Shown in pieces: positions 31,120 to 41,864 of a stretch of DNA of 64,000 bases. Below the pieces are notes generated by a model. It had not been told where the DNA came from and made no database searches. It saw only the letters and a list, made by a program, of their open reading frames with translations. The position numbers and the translations under genes are program-made. Within the stretch, counting starts at the first letter, position 1. Every line of letters starts with the position of its first letter. Origin of the DNA: Diaporthe sp. PMI_573 (Eukaryota > Ascomycota > Sordariomycetes > Diaporthales > Diaporthaceae); assembly GCA_021399435.1 (NCBI GenBank), contig JAJTUP010000012.1, positions 1,054,001-1,118,000 of the forward strand, written 5' to 3'.

Positions 31120-33043
31120 TCAGCTGTCCTGTTTTGGCGCAGCAGAAGGTGCCTTGGGAGCAACCTGCTGCTGCGGCTGTCCATTTGTGGCAGCTTGTAT
31201 TGCAGCAGCTTGGGCTTGGGCCGCAGCTTCCAGCTGCCGTTGATGACGCCGCGGGTCTTGGAAGGAAAGCGGTATCGTCGCTCTGAACCTGATGCTAGTT
31301 GTGTCGTATGGGTCGATCTCATACACAGGCTGTTCGTCGTCGCTGTCATCTTGATCATACTTCCATCGGTCGGTGTCTGGGCTGGGCTGGGGCGACCGTG
31401 CGGACTTTTGTGGCCGCCTGTCGATCCACAACCTGTTCAACCGACCAAAGCGCCGACGGTACGCCATCAACTGCGGCGGGCTGTTCTCGTCAACAAGAGC
31501 ACCCTTGAATTGGAAGACTGCTGAAGGAACGCCGTCGTCAAGATCCATCGGGGTCGGCTCCCCGGCTGACTCCTCTGAGGTACTACTAGCAGGAGGTGTC
31601 AACAGATATGAAGCCTGGGCCTTCCTGAAACTTGGCTGACGGTTTTCCACTGGCGGAAGCGGGCTCTTGGTGAGGTCCACATGATTCCTGTTCCAGTTAT
31701 GATGATTCTGGATCTTGGTCATGATGTCACTACGAAGCTCCTCGCTCTGCTTGTTGAGCTTAGCCTCAAGCTGAGGCAGCTCCACTTCGACTGGGCCAAG
31801 CGGTCGCGGTTGCTGCAGGCGGATGGCCCCAGAACCTGCTGCCCTCTGTGCGGCTGGCGTTTCTGAGTGCTTCTTCTTAGGTGGTGCCTGGATGATATTA
31901 GCGGGCGAGGTCAGAGGATGTTTGTGATTCGAACTAACCTTCTGGTTGATGAGGTCTTCATCGTCGCCCTTGATGCCCAAACGGACTTTCATCTCTTTCA
32001 CCTGTGCCCTCTTCTCGAATATCATCCTGTCGGCTCGGAGCAGCTCGCTTTTCAGGATTTCACGTTCCCTAGACAGCATGATGAGCTGGCGGCCCTCCTC
32101 AAGCTCCCTCCGAAGCCGTTTCAGCTTGTCCGCACTCTGCACGTCTCTCGCCCTCGTTTTGCGGGTCTGCCGAACCTCCCTACGCCTAAAGCAGATGTAT
32201 GGGTCGAGGTCATCGCTCTCCTGATGCGTCTCGAACTTGAGAGTCGGCTGTATTGAACCATTACCCACGGCCTCTTTGCGCGACTTCCAGTGGTCATACA
32301 CGGCTTTTGAATGCGACACCACCTTGGCAGGGAGCATCACGCTTAGCTCATGGGCCATGGCTTCATAGTCGAGGAGCGTCTTGTCAACGGCTGCGTATGG
32401 CGTTTGAGCTGCGCATTGGTCCTCGAAAGACTCCATAATCCTTTCGAAATCGTCTTCAGACAGCCGCTGGGCAGCGGGCCGTTTCGCATTGTACTCCTTG
32501 AGAAAGGCATCATCTTCCTCGGTCATGTCATAATTGCAGCCGATACACTCCTCGACTGTCTGACTGAACCGGACGTAGGAAGCTGGTACTGGGTAAGGCC
32601 GGCTGTAGAGCTCCTCGTACGAGGTTGAGCTCTCCTGCGGTGGCGGCACAGGGATTTCATTGTCAACCTTTTGACCTGCGGTCCTCAAGAGTACTTGTAA
32701 ATGGTATTCCTGTCACAGGTAAGTCAATAGGCAATTCTACGGATAGCCCATATGGCAATAGAGTGAGACTGGAGGGAAGGGCAGGGGTTGGGGGTGGGGG
32801 AAGGGAGGGAGGTGAGAGGCAGGTGAGAGGTAGGTGAGAGGTAGTCGTCAGGGGTGTCACGTGATACGACATGCAGTGACGTCACGTGATACATACATTC
32901 TCCTCGCCGGCCTCGACCCCAGTGGCGACTTGGAGTTCCTGGGTCAGGGACTCATATTCTGTTGCATCAATCTCATCTTCTTTGAGGATGGAAAGTGGCT
33001 GTTTGACGTTGAGTTTCTTGATCCTGATCTTGCGGGAGTTCAT
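31120..33043 (-). CDS. EPL1: Enhancer of polycomb-like protein 1 (NuA4 subunit)
   Basis: Three exons (33043-32897, 32709-31939, 31887-31120) give 561 residues. Exon 1 encodes the basic start MNSRKIRIKKLNVKQPLSIL and a TGVEAGEE end that joins NEYHLQVLLRTAG at the start of exon 2, as in other Epl1 proteins. The EPcA domain spans ~1-250: VDNEIPVPPPQES, EECIGCNYDMTEEDDAFL, FERIMESFED, and DPYICFRRREVRQTRKTR. The C-terminal half is Pro/Gln/Ala-rich. Intron 2 (31888-31938, 51 nt) is in frame and stop-free. Epl1 scaffolds the Piccolo core (Esa1, Yng2, Eaf6) of the NuA4 histone H4 acetyltransferase in the nucleus. Intron 1 (187 nt) contains a notable regulatory-looking motif array. Confidence 0.94.
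32808..32842. repeat. Short tandem repeat in EPL1 intron 1
   Basis: About three copies of an 11-nt unit (AGGTGAGAGGT and close variants) lie within the intron. On the transcript strand the array is a run of CT-rich CTCACCT units. Confidence 0.7.
32856..32892. promoter_or_regulatory. CACGTG / TGACGTCA motif array in EPL1 intron 1
   Basis: A 12-bp sequence, GTCACGTGATAC, occurs twice (32856-32867 and 32881-32892). Each copy holds an E-box CACGTG palindrome. The second copy overlaps a perfect CRE palindrome TGACGTCA (32877-32884). The array lies just inside the 5' end of intron 1, close to the EPL1 start and the EPL1/calcineurin-B intergenic region. Binding by bHLH and ATF/CREB factors is inferred only. 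Confidence 0.55.
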
Positions 33044-34502
33044 CGCTAAAGAGTGGGGTGGAGGCGAAATGTTGGGAGTGACGAGGCGGGGGTCGGATCG
33101 CTCAAAAAGCCATCAACCATGGGGAATTTCGGCCAAAAAAATCGACCATGTGACAGACTGAACCTTGCGAAAAAGGCCAGTCGATTTTCTTCGATGAAAA
33201 ACCGCGGTCGTGGGGCTGCTTTGATGGTGGTAAACTCGGGCTGGTGCTGCGCTTTGCTGACGCTGTACCGATGTGAAAACTTTGCCTGTTTGTTGCTTGT
33301 CTAGGCTGCACCGGAGAAAAAACGGGGTAAGGGCCAGTTGGCTTAGACCCTTGCGTAGCCTTTCTCTGGGTGCTGGAGATTGATGTTTTGGAGAGTATTG
33401 CTCCCCCCACGTAAGCACGACTAGCACTACTAGCACTAACTACCCTGCCTCCCTTAGGTGCTGGGCCGCCCTGTTCGGTACCTGAGCAGTGAAGGAGGGG
33501 AGGCAATTTCAAGCACAAAGGCCCCTGGGGCTAGTTGCCCATTTGTGCTTAGGGCCTGACGGATTCATCTCTTTTCTTCACTTAATTTCCCGCGTGACCG
33601 CGTCCGATCATTCACTCACAAAAGTGACATTGGAAAGTGGCGTCCATGAAAAGCGAACTTTTGGTGGGTGCATCGGCTTGTTCATTCAGCACCCCGCAAC
33701 CTGTGCTTCCTGGCCTGTTGCTTGTGTAGAGGAATGATGGGATCCTGAGTGTTATGCCCAGGTGCCTGCCTCCCTTAACATATCAGCACCACCCTCACGG
33801 GTAAATTAGTTATTTCATGAGGAGCCCGCCCAATTTGTCCAGCCACATTTTGGCCAGTGTAGTTCCTCAGGCACTGAGCCAGGGATTGTCGGTGACATCC
33901 TGTATTGCTTTCTAATTATTGGTGTCACTAGCAAGCTGGACACGTTGGATCAAATGCATCATGATGCAGAGAAATCATTACAGTACAATATGTTATGGAT
34001 TCCCAAAGAGGCCCCATTTGTATACTTGCATGCATCTAAACATTGTTGTAGATTTAGTGACCAGTGTACAGCTACTGCTTCCCATGCCGCCGTGCCGACA
34101 TTACTAAGTCCAGCAGGTACAAAGTACCTAGGTACTCCGAGGTACCAAGAGCCTCAGCCAGGGAACACGCTAACGTGAACTGGTGAGGCGCCATGAGATA
34201 AGATAAACACCCCCACTGGAGGCATGTCTCCTTATACATGCCTAGGCTGAACCATCGCCTGCTTATTGAACCTGTACTTCCACTCCCTTTCCACTCCCCT
34301 TTCTCGAAGCAAGCCATTCCAACCTTACGGATCGACGAGTGGGACGACTAGATCTCGGACCCGACCAGGACCCGTTCGAGTGCGAGCGCGAGCGCCAGTG
34401 GAAGCCGCCTCGAGACAAGACGCCACGACCGAGACCGAACCGACAGCTTTCGGTGACAACACCCCTGACCCCCTCGTCGCTGCGCTGCTCGAGTCCGACA
34501 AG
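33044..34502. promoter_or_regulatory. Divergent promoter region of EPL1 and calcineurin B
   Basis: A 1.46-kb head-to-head region with a more AT-rich middle (about 33880-34070). A perfect 14-bp palindrome, AGTACCTAGGTACT, lies at 34123-34136 among further GGTAC/GTACC elements (34115-34146). No gene is seen. Confidence 0.5.
34123..34136. promoter_or_regulatory. Perfect 14-bp palindrome AGTACCTAGGTACT
   Basis: A self-complementary 14-mer in the EPL1/calcineurin-B intergenic region. Its core TACCTAGGTA recurs at 57673-57682, and TACCTAGG at 23064-23071. A regulatory role is speculative. Confidence 0.45.
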
Positions 34503-35361
34503 ATGGGCAACACTCCCAGCTCGGTCCTGGACAACATTGCCCAGGGCACCAACTGTACGTGCACTTGACCGAGTATCTGTTGTGCCGTTCCGACCGCGCA
34601 TGATCATGGACGGTGTAGACCGTGAACCACTGCTGACCGGGCTCGCATGTAGTTGATCGGGAAGAGGTGGACCGCCTTAGGAAGCGGTTCATGAAGCTCG
34701 ACAAGGTTCGTTACCACAAGCAAGGTAGACCAGTGTAGCAGTCAACGCACCAGTCACTGACCGTCGTCGTGTAACTATTTCAGGACAACTCTGGTACCAT
34801 CGAGCGCGAGGAGTTCCTCAGCCTTCCTCAGATCAACTCCAACCCTCTTGCGACTCGGTACGTGTCGACTTTCACATGCCCACGAGGTCGCCTGGGCGTC
34901 CAGTATTCGCTCTTCCACGTGCATAACAAGAGCTGATGTTCCGTCTACTACAGAATGATTGCCATCTTCGACGAGGATGGAGGTGGTAACGTCGACTTCC
35001 AGGAATTCGTCTCGGGCCTGTCTGCATTCAGCTCCAAGGGAAACAAGGAGCAGAAGCTCCGCTTCGCCTTCAAAGTCTACGACATCGACCGCGACGGGTA
35101 CATCAGCAACGGCGAGCTGTTCATCGTGCTCAAGATGATGGTTGGCTCCAACCTCAAGGACCAGCAGCTCCAACAGATTGTCGACAAGACTATCATGGAG
35201 GCGGACCTGGACAAGGATGGAAAGATATCGTTTGAGGAGTTCTCCAAGATGGTCGAGAACACGGATGTTAGCATGAGCATGACTCTTGGTGAGTGCTCCT
35301 GTGATTGTTTGTCTATGCTGAGAATGCGGCTGACTGTTCGGAACGCGCAGACCAATTCTAA
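34503..35361 (+). CDS. CNB1: Calcineurin regulatory subunit B
   Basis: Five exons (34503-34554, 34653-34705, 34784-34857, 34954-35288, 35351-35361) give 174 residues, the usual length. The start [11 protein letters not shown] is a canonical N-myristoylation signal. Four EF hands are visible: [36 protein letters not shown] and [12 protein letters not shown], each with the expected acidic loop residues. The last exon is 11 nt and encodes DQF-stop, completing the family C-terminus SMSMTLDQF. With the catalytic A subunit it forms the calcium/calmodulin-activated phosphatase that dephosphorylates Crz1-type factors. Confidence 0.97.
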
Positions 35362-36700
35362 GCGACATGGTGTCTCACGGTATAATAATTGCAAAGACGG
35401 ATATAACGACCTGAAGCCACAGGTCAAACTTGTGCTCACACACCTCTCGAGGCTTACCTTCGGCGGGATAGCTGGAAAATCGCCGGAAAGTCGCCGAACT
35501 GCAGCTGGGAGGTATTGCATTTGAGCACCGTCAGAACGCGACTGGAGGATGAGCTCCTGAGCGGTTTCCCAATTCCGGTTGGAGGACTGGTTGAAGTTGC
35601 ACAAATGCGACTGAGATTTTATCCCAGCGCCTACAGTATCCTGCCGGCCTATTTGGCCCTCCCAATAACAAGACTTGAATCAAATAGCGCGCGCAGTCTC
35701 GTCCTACCCACCTGTACCAGAACCCATGCGGATTGGGTCGCAGCGCCCATTCTGCAATAAACATCCCACCGTCGGAGGATGCGACGTTGAGTTGTCCGCC
35801 CAAGCCTCACCATTATTCGGGAGGGTTCCCCTCAGACACCGCCAGCCAAGGTGGAACCTCCACACCCATGGTCGGTGATTGACCACGACTGTGGTGTTGG
35901 TGAAGCTGAATGTAAAATGTCCGGCCCAAGAACGGTCCGTCTCGTGCGTTCTCATACGATGATATGTAAAAAGTCTCGGAGCTGGAGCACAGTCTGAGTT
36001 GCGGCCGTGGGCAGGGCCCAGGACAGCAAGCGAGGTATCGGGGTGGGCGTCGGCGCCGAAGAACATCCACAGCCGGACAACAGCCTTCCGAGAGGAGAGC
36101 GGATAGGATTTATGCCTGTCCTTACTAGACTGCCGATCCGCCGCGAGCAGAGCTGGGGGTGGCGGCAAGACCTCGACCCGTCACTTGGCAGCGGCTCAGA
36201 AGTGCCGCCTACCGTGCAGGACAATACCGTAGACCCCTACATTTCTTTGGCCAGTCCACAGCTCACAACCTCCTGTCTGCCGCTGGGTGCGGGATTCCCG
36301 GAGTTGTGCCCGCCGAATTCCTCCACAATAATAGCTGATCCTCTCCTCCAAGCGACGTTAGCGGGCCCGGTCGCTGCTACCTCCTGCCCGGTCCTGTTTC
36401 GCCCACCGGTTGTCCTGCATCCTGCGTCCTGCGAAACCATCCCTGCCGTTGCAGCACATTGGTTTGTTTCGTCATCTGCTGTAGCAATATGGCGAATACG
36501 AAATCCGGTAAAATTGTCGCCGTGAAATCCGGTCGAGACAGCATCATTCAATAGAAAAAAGGAGAGAACCTGCTGTCCCTCATGCGGGGAAACATTATCC
36601 TGTGCAAACTCACCCTCATTTCCTGTTAATGTCATATTTGGTCCAAGTTCAACAGTACAATAAAACCACATTTCGGACAAACAGAAATAGGGACGCCACC
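35362..36700. other. Intergenic region upstream of the P450 gene
   Basis: A 1.34-kb gap holding the calcineurin B 3' UTR and the P450 promoter. I see no gene and no clear motif. Confidence 0.55.
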
Positions 36701-38924
36701 ATGGCGGTCATAGGACTCAACACACCTGGCTTGAGCCTTGGCAGCCTGTTCATGATAGCCTCCCTCTCGGTGAGTCAGCCACCCCCGGGTAAAACCTCCG
36801 GCCGCCATCATCAGAGCCCCGGAACGGCCCCGCAGCTAACCCCAGCCGCCCGGCCCAGCTCGTCGCCTACCTCCTGAGCCATGTCGTCTACAACGTCTTC
36901 TTCCACCCCTTGCGCAAGTTCCCAGGCTCAGTATGGATGGGCGCATCGCGCATCAGCTACTGCTACCGCCTCCTGACGGGCCGGCTCCCCTTCGACATCC
37001 TCGAGCTGCACCGACAGTATGGAGAGGTCGTCAGGATCGCTCCCAACGAGCTCGTGTTCGCCAGCGCGCAGGCGTGGAAGGACATTATGGGCCATCGTGC
37101 CCCTGGCGAGCCTGAAATGTCCAAAGCGCCACAGATGTACAATGTCCTCAAAGACCGTGTGTAATCCTTGTCCCCGTTGATGATCCCGACGAGTCTTTTG
37201 GCTCGCTCCGGGGAGGTATTCCTGCCGAGGGTGCTGACCAGAAACCTGCGCAGAGCCGCCAACTGTTGTGACTGCCGGCCGGGAGGAGCATGGACGGCTT
37301 CGTCGGCAGCTTGCTCATGGGTTTAGCGATCGGAGTAGTAAGTTGAGGTCCTGCCTACTTCGCCCGCGCGTGGTTTTGTTCTTTTGCTTTTGGCTTTTGG
37401 CTTTTCTTTGCTCCCCTACCCCTATTCTGCCCCCCCCCTCTTCTTGGCCCCTGGGGTATGCTAACGGATGGGTAAAGTGAGAGACCAGCAGCCGATAATC
37501 ATCGATTACGTGAATATTCTCATCCGGCAACTGCACAACAAGTGTGAAGGTGGTAGGCGACCACTTGACGCTGTAGCCTGGTACAACTACACAACCTTCG
37601 ATGTGATTGGCGACCTGGCCTTTGGGGAGCCCTTCGGAAGCCTCCAATCCGGGGAGTATCACCCTTGGATCGCCATGATCTTCCAAAGTATCAAGATTGG
37701 AACACTATTCCAATCAGCTGGGTTCTTCCCGTGGATCCAGACAGCCTTGATGAAGATGATTCCAAAGTCTCGAATGAAGACGAGGGAACAGCAGTAAGTG
37801 GTGCTTTGGATATTACGTTCCCCCTGTCTGTGGGTCTGGGAAAGAGTCGCAGAGAGGACGCCACGTTGGGCTCCCCATTTTCATGGTCTCGGAGGATGTT
37901 GGCTAACTCATCGTCATTCAGCCTGAAATTGACCAAGGAGAAGCTTCTGAAGCGCATGGACCTAGGATCTGAGCGAAACGACCTGATCGAGGGCTTGTTG
38001 AGGAAGAAGGACGAGCTGAATCTCGACAGTAAGTAGTTTACTGAAGCCAACTGTCCCAGTTTGTTTGAAACACATTGTTGCTAACCATTTGAAAAACAGT
38101 TGGACGATTGCAGATGAACGCAAGCCTGTTAATCATTGCAGGGTCCGAGACGACGGCGACCTTGCTCTCAGGAGTGACGTACCTTCTCACAACGAACCCA
38201 GAGGCCCTGCGAAGGCTCACAGAGGAGGTGAGGTCGACATTCAAGACCGAGGAAGAGATCAACTTCACGTCCGTCAGCAGCCTGCAGTATATGCTCGCGT
38301 GCTTGGACGAGGCTCTTCGGGTGTATCCACCAGCGCCACTTGGCCTTCCTCGTCAGACACCGAAGGGAGGCGCAACCATCGCTGGCCACTATGTGCCAGA
38401 AGACGTGAGCAACGCCCAGCTACACCAGCTACACCAGACTCTTAAGGCCTGGATTGTTGGAGTCTTGCTAACAAGCGCCTAACCCTCTCCAGACGGTCGT
38501 TTCGCAATACCACTATGCCTTATACCACAACGAGAAGTTCTTTGCCAAGCCAGAAGAATTTCATCCGGAGAGGTGGCTCGGCGACCCGCAATTCGCGACA
38601 GATAATCGAGACGTCTTCCAGCCGTTCCAAATCGGACCCAGAAATTGCATAGGAAAGAAGTAAGTGGTACTCCCCGTTCCTGCAGGGCGGCCTTTGTAGG
38701 ACTGCTTGTTGTATGCGGCCGACTAGTGCTGACGTGGAGTGAACAGTCTTGCTTACATCGAGATGCGCATAATCCTCGCACGTGTGCTGTGGAACTTTGA
38801 TCTGAAGCTAGCCGACGAAAGTAAGGACTGGCTGAGCCGGCAGAAGATCTACTTGCTCTGGGAGAAATCCCCGCTGTATGTGTACATGACACCGAGGGCG
38901 TGGACAAAGGGACTGAAGGTATAA
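36701..38924 (+). CDS. Cytochrome P450 monooxygenase (fungal B-class, CYP65-like)
   Basis: Eight exons (36701-36769, 36859-37156, 37254-37337, 37478-37793, 37922-38028, 38100-38404, 38493-38659, 38747-38924) give 507 residues. The N-terminus is a hydrophobic ER anchor followed by FFHPLRKFPG. The oxygen-binding helix reads AGSETT (~305-310), the ExxR pair is EALR (~362-365), PERW follows, and the heme loop is FQIGPRNCIG with Cys at ~445. All landmarks are intact. The overall style (HGRLRRQLAHGFSDRSMRDQ, FDVIGDLAFGEPFG) recalls the CYP65 group that includes isotrichodermin C-15 hydroxylase. The substrate cannot be inferred, and no secondary-metabolite genes flank it. Intron 3 ends in an unusual AAAG acceptor. 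It is the only accessory-type gene in a housekeeping neighbourhood. Confidence 0.9.
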
Positions 38925-39996
38925 CCTGCCCGGGCTTGTACCACAAGATTGCCGGGAAAGAATGTTTCGAGGGAAGACTGAATGGAAGGAAATTCCCGAA
39001 TCGTCTCAAGTTGACATCAGGTTCTGCAGAATGACAGTTTGGAAGGGTGCAAAAGTCGGACGAGATAGTTAGGATTTCTGCTTTATGTGCATAGCTCTCT
39101 GGAAACCCGACGGGTTGCCAAGAAATCAGGTGTACCGAGAAATTTTTTTTTAAAAAAAGATCAAACCATAAAACACGAGGGTTATTCTATGAGAAGCTGT
39201 CCCCATGGGAAAGTGGAGTGGTGGTCAAATCCAATTGTTGAATGTGAGCGGTGCAGGCGAGCTTCAGGGTCTTTACTCTCGGTGCCAACCGTCCGCTTGC
39301 ATTTTAAGGTTTGGACTTGGGGCAGCCTGCACCTGATTGACAAGATGAGGGACTGACTGATGCCCGGCAGAAAGTTACAGCAGGACAGGGGTCAAGCAAG
39401 TGGTGGTCAAGCAAGTTGGTCCGGCCCCGAACTCCGGGGTCGGCAGGGCCCCACTAATAAACCACCCAGACAGCCAGAGTACTTTAGACAACCTGCTATT
39501 AGAAAACCCGCCAACCCCACCGGCCGCTCCGATTTTGCAATGCGCTACGCCAGAGTATGACTATGCATCTATGTAGACCAGGAATAGGGCCACTCTTGGA
39601 AACAAGAGACTCCAGAATGACGGCCATTTCAGCGAGACGAGAGGCCCAAGTCCTTGAATTCCTGACCCTGACCCGCTTCCCTTGCCCCGGCTGCCTGTGA
39701 TTCCACATTTGCTGGCACTGCATCGTCGATACACTCTAACGTGACGACGCCGTGGCACTCCACACCTGTTGACTCAATTCTGCAATCCTCCATTTTTGTC
39801 CGCTCAACTGACTTCGGGACAACTTGCTTGGCCGCTGTCCTGGAAGACATCATCTCTCCTACGCCCCTCGGCTCGAGTCATCTCCTCCCTGCTTTCGTTT
39901 TTTTTTTGGTAGCATTTGGCAGTCCATTCCTTCAAAAGGGCCACACAGTTTATAACCACAGCACACCTCCATTGGACATCCCCCCGATCGTCTATT
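38925..39996. promoter_or_regulatory. Intergenic region upstream of aspartate kinase
   Basis: This 1.07-kb region includes a direct repeat of GTCAAGCAAGT (39391-39401 and 39406-39416). A perfect Gcn4/CPC1 site TGACTCA lies at 39770-39776, about 220 bp before the start codon. A one-mismatch copy, CGAGTCA, is at 39874-39880. No gene is seen. Confidence 0.5.
39770..39776. promoter_or_regulatory. Gcn4/CPC1-type site (TGACTCA)
   Basis: A perfect 7-bp palindromic core of the general amino-acid control factor, 221 bp upstream of the aspartate kinase ATG. Such control of this enzyme is established in yeast; for this gene it is inferred. A 7-mer can also occur by chance. Confidence 0.45.
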
Positions 39997-41864
39997 ATGA
40001 AAGACACCGTCAAGAATGACAGTCCCAACGGATGGGTCGTCCAAAAGTTCGGTGGCACAAGCATTGGGAAGTTCCCAGACAAGGTGCGACCTCAGCCCGA
40101 CTCTCTGCCGCCAGAGCCCCCGACTGACGGCCGTTGAAATAGATAGCAGAGGATATCATCAGGTATATCTGACAGCAGCTCCACCTTGTTCGGTCTCAGG
40201 TTCACTAAACCAAGTGCAGGGCCAACCTGCCCAACAACAAGATCGCTGTGGTCTGCTCAGCGCGCAGCTCAGGAAAAAAGATCACCGGCACCACAAGTCG
40301 GTGAGTCATGGCCCCGCGAGTCCTGGGATTTATTGTCGCAAGACCACCACGGCCTCGATGGCTGACCATTCCCTGGGTGTGAAGACTACTCGAGGTCTAC
40401 AGGAGGCTCAGGAATATTGACGCCGCCGTCGGCATAGAGAACACGCAGACAGAGTTGCTGGAAGAGGCCAAGAGCCTCATCCAGGACATATGCGATGATC
40501 ATCTGTCTGCTGCCGAGGCCGTCCTCACGACCCCTGATCTCAAGGAGGCTCTGAAGGAAGACATCAAAAATGAGTGCCAAGAGCTCATTGAGTACATACA
40601 CGCCTCGAAGCGTTTCAAACTAGAGGTCAACTCAAGATCCAAGGACAGGGTCGTCAGCTTTGGCGAGCGTTTGAGCTGCAGGTTTATGACATATGTGCTA
40701 AGGGACCGGGTGTGTAACCACTGCGTTTGGCGTGGCCGAGTACTAGATGCTATCATGCTAACAATCTGGGCAGCGTGTCGAGGCAGAGTATGTGGACCTG
40801 GCCGACGTGCTTCACAACGACAGTGCGGGACGCCTAGATGCTTCCTTCTACCGAGATGCTGCGTCGGCGTTCCGGAGCAAGATAGAGGCCTGCGAGGACC
40901 GGGTACCTGTCATCACGGGTTTCTTCGGCAACGTTCCCGGAAGTCTTATGGACGGTGATGTTGGGCGTGGATACACCGATCTCTGCGCCGCGCTGGTGGC
41001 AGTGGGGATCAAGGCGGACGAGCTTCAAGTGTGGAAGGAGGTAGACGGCATCTTCACAGCGGACCCGACCAAGGTGCCCACGGCGCGGCTCCTGTCGTCC
41101 ATCACGCCGTCCGAGGCGGCAGAACTGACCTTTTACGGGTCCGAGGTCATCCACCACCTCACCATGGACCAGGTCATCAAGGCGGACCCGCCGATCCCCG
41201 TCCGCATCAAGAACGTCAAGAACCCCCGCAGCCAGGGCACCATCGTCGTCCCGGACCCAGTGCTGGCGCCGGGCCAACAGCTGACGCGCTCGCGGCCGTC
41301 GCAGGTCAACCTGCTGCGGCAGACGCCCAAGAGGCCGACGGCCGTCACCATCAAGGACAAGATGTCGGTCATCAACGTCCACTCCAACAAGCGGTCCATC
41401 GCCCACGGCTTCTTCGCCCGCGTCTTCTCCATCCTCAACAGCCACAAGATCTCGGTCGACCTCATCTCCACGAGCGAGGTGCACGTGTCCATGGCGGTGC
41501 ACCTCCCCAACTCCGAGGCCGTCATGTTCGACAAGGCCAGGCAGGAGCTCGAGGACTGCGGGGACGTCAGCGTGCTGCACGGCATGGCCATCCTGAGCCT
41601 GGTCGGCGCGGACATGAAGAACATGATCGGTGTCGCCGGCAAGATGTTCACGACGTTGGGAGAGCACAGGGTTAATATCGAGATGATCTCACAGGGCAAG
41701 TTCAGCATCCAGATATCCCTGCCATGGGGCTCGACGGGAAGATAAATTCGCTAACATTGTGCACAGGAGCGAGCGAGATCAATATCTCGTGTGTAATTGA
41801 CGCGCGGGATGCTACGAGGGCGATGAACGTTCTACACACTAGCCTCTTTACGTTTCTGGAATAG
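39997..41864 (+). CDS. HOM3: Aspartate kinase
   Basis: Six exons (39997-40083, 40143-40162, 40220-40300, 40385-40709, 40774-41695, 41767-41864) give 510 residues. The N-terminal kinase domain opens with VVQKFGGTSIGKFPDK; the 20-nt exon 2 supplies IAEDII. Later landmarks are VVCSARSSGKK, RVPVITGFFGNVPG and KEVDGIFTADPTKVP. The C-terminus carries tandem ACT domains (~370-510; SVINVHSNKRSIAHGFFARV, MIGVAGKMFTTLGEHRVNIE), which bind threonine in fungal enzymes. The last intron uses a GC donor (GGCAAGT). Splicing it restores ISQGASEINISCV, whereas read-through stops at 41745 with an altered end. The enzyme phosphorylates aspartate, the first step towards threonine and methionine. Confidence 0.94.
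41696..41766 (+). other. GC-AG intron in aspartate kinase
   Basis: A 71-nt intron beginning GCAAGT and ending CACAG. Joining CAG G to GA GCG AGC GAG gives the family sequence SQGASEINISCVI. No GT donor nearby preserves the frame. Confidence 0.82.

Noticed and set aside
36701..38924. A biosynthetic gene cluster around the P450
   Set aside because: The neighbours are calcineurin B, aspartate kinase and Kae1. No synthase, transporter or pathway regulator is present.
40834..41667. A 277-codon minus-strand open frame opposite aspartate kinase
   Set aside because: It is a shadow of the GC-rich exon 5 of the real gene, with Asp/Arg/Val-rich random composition.
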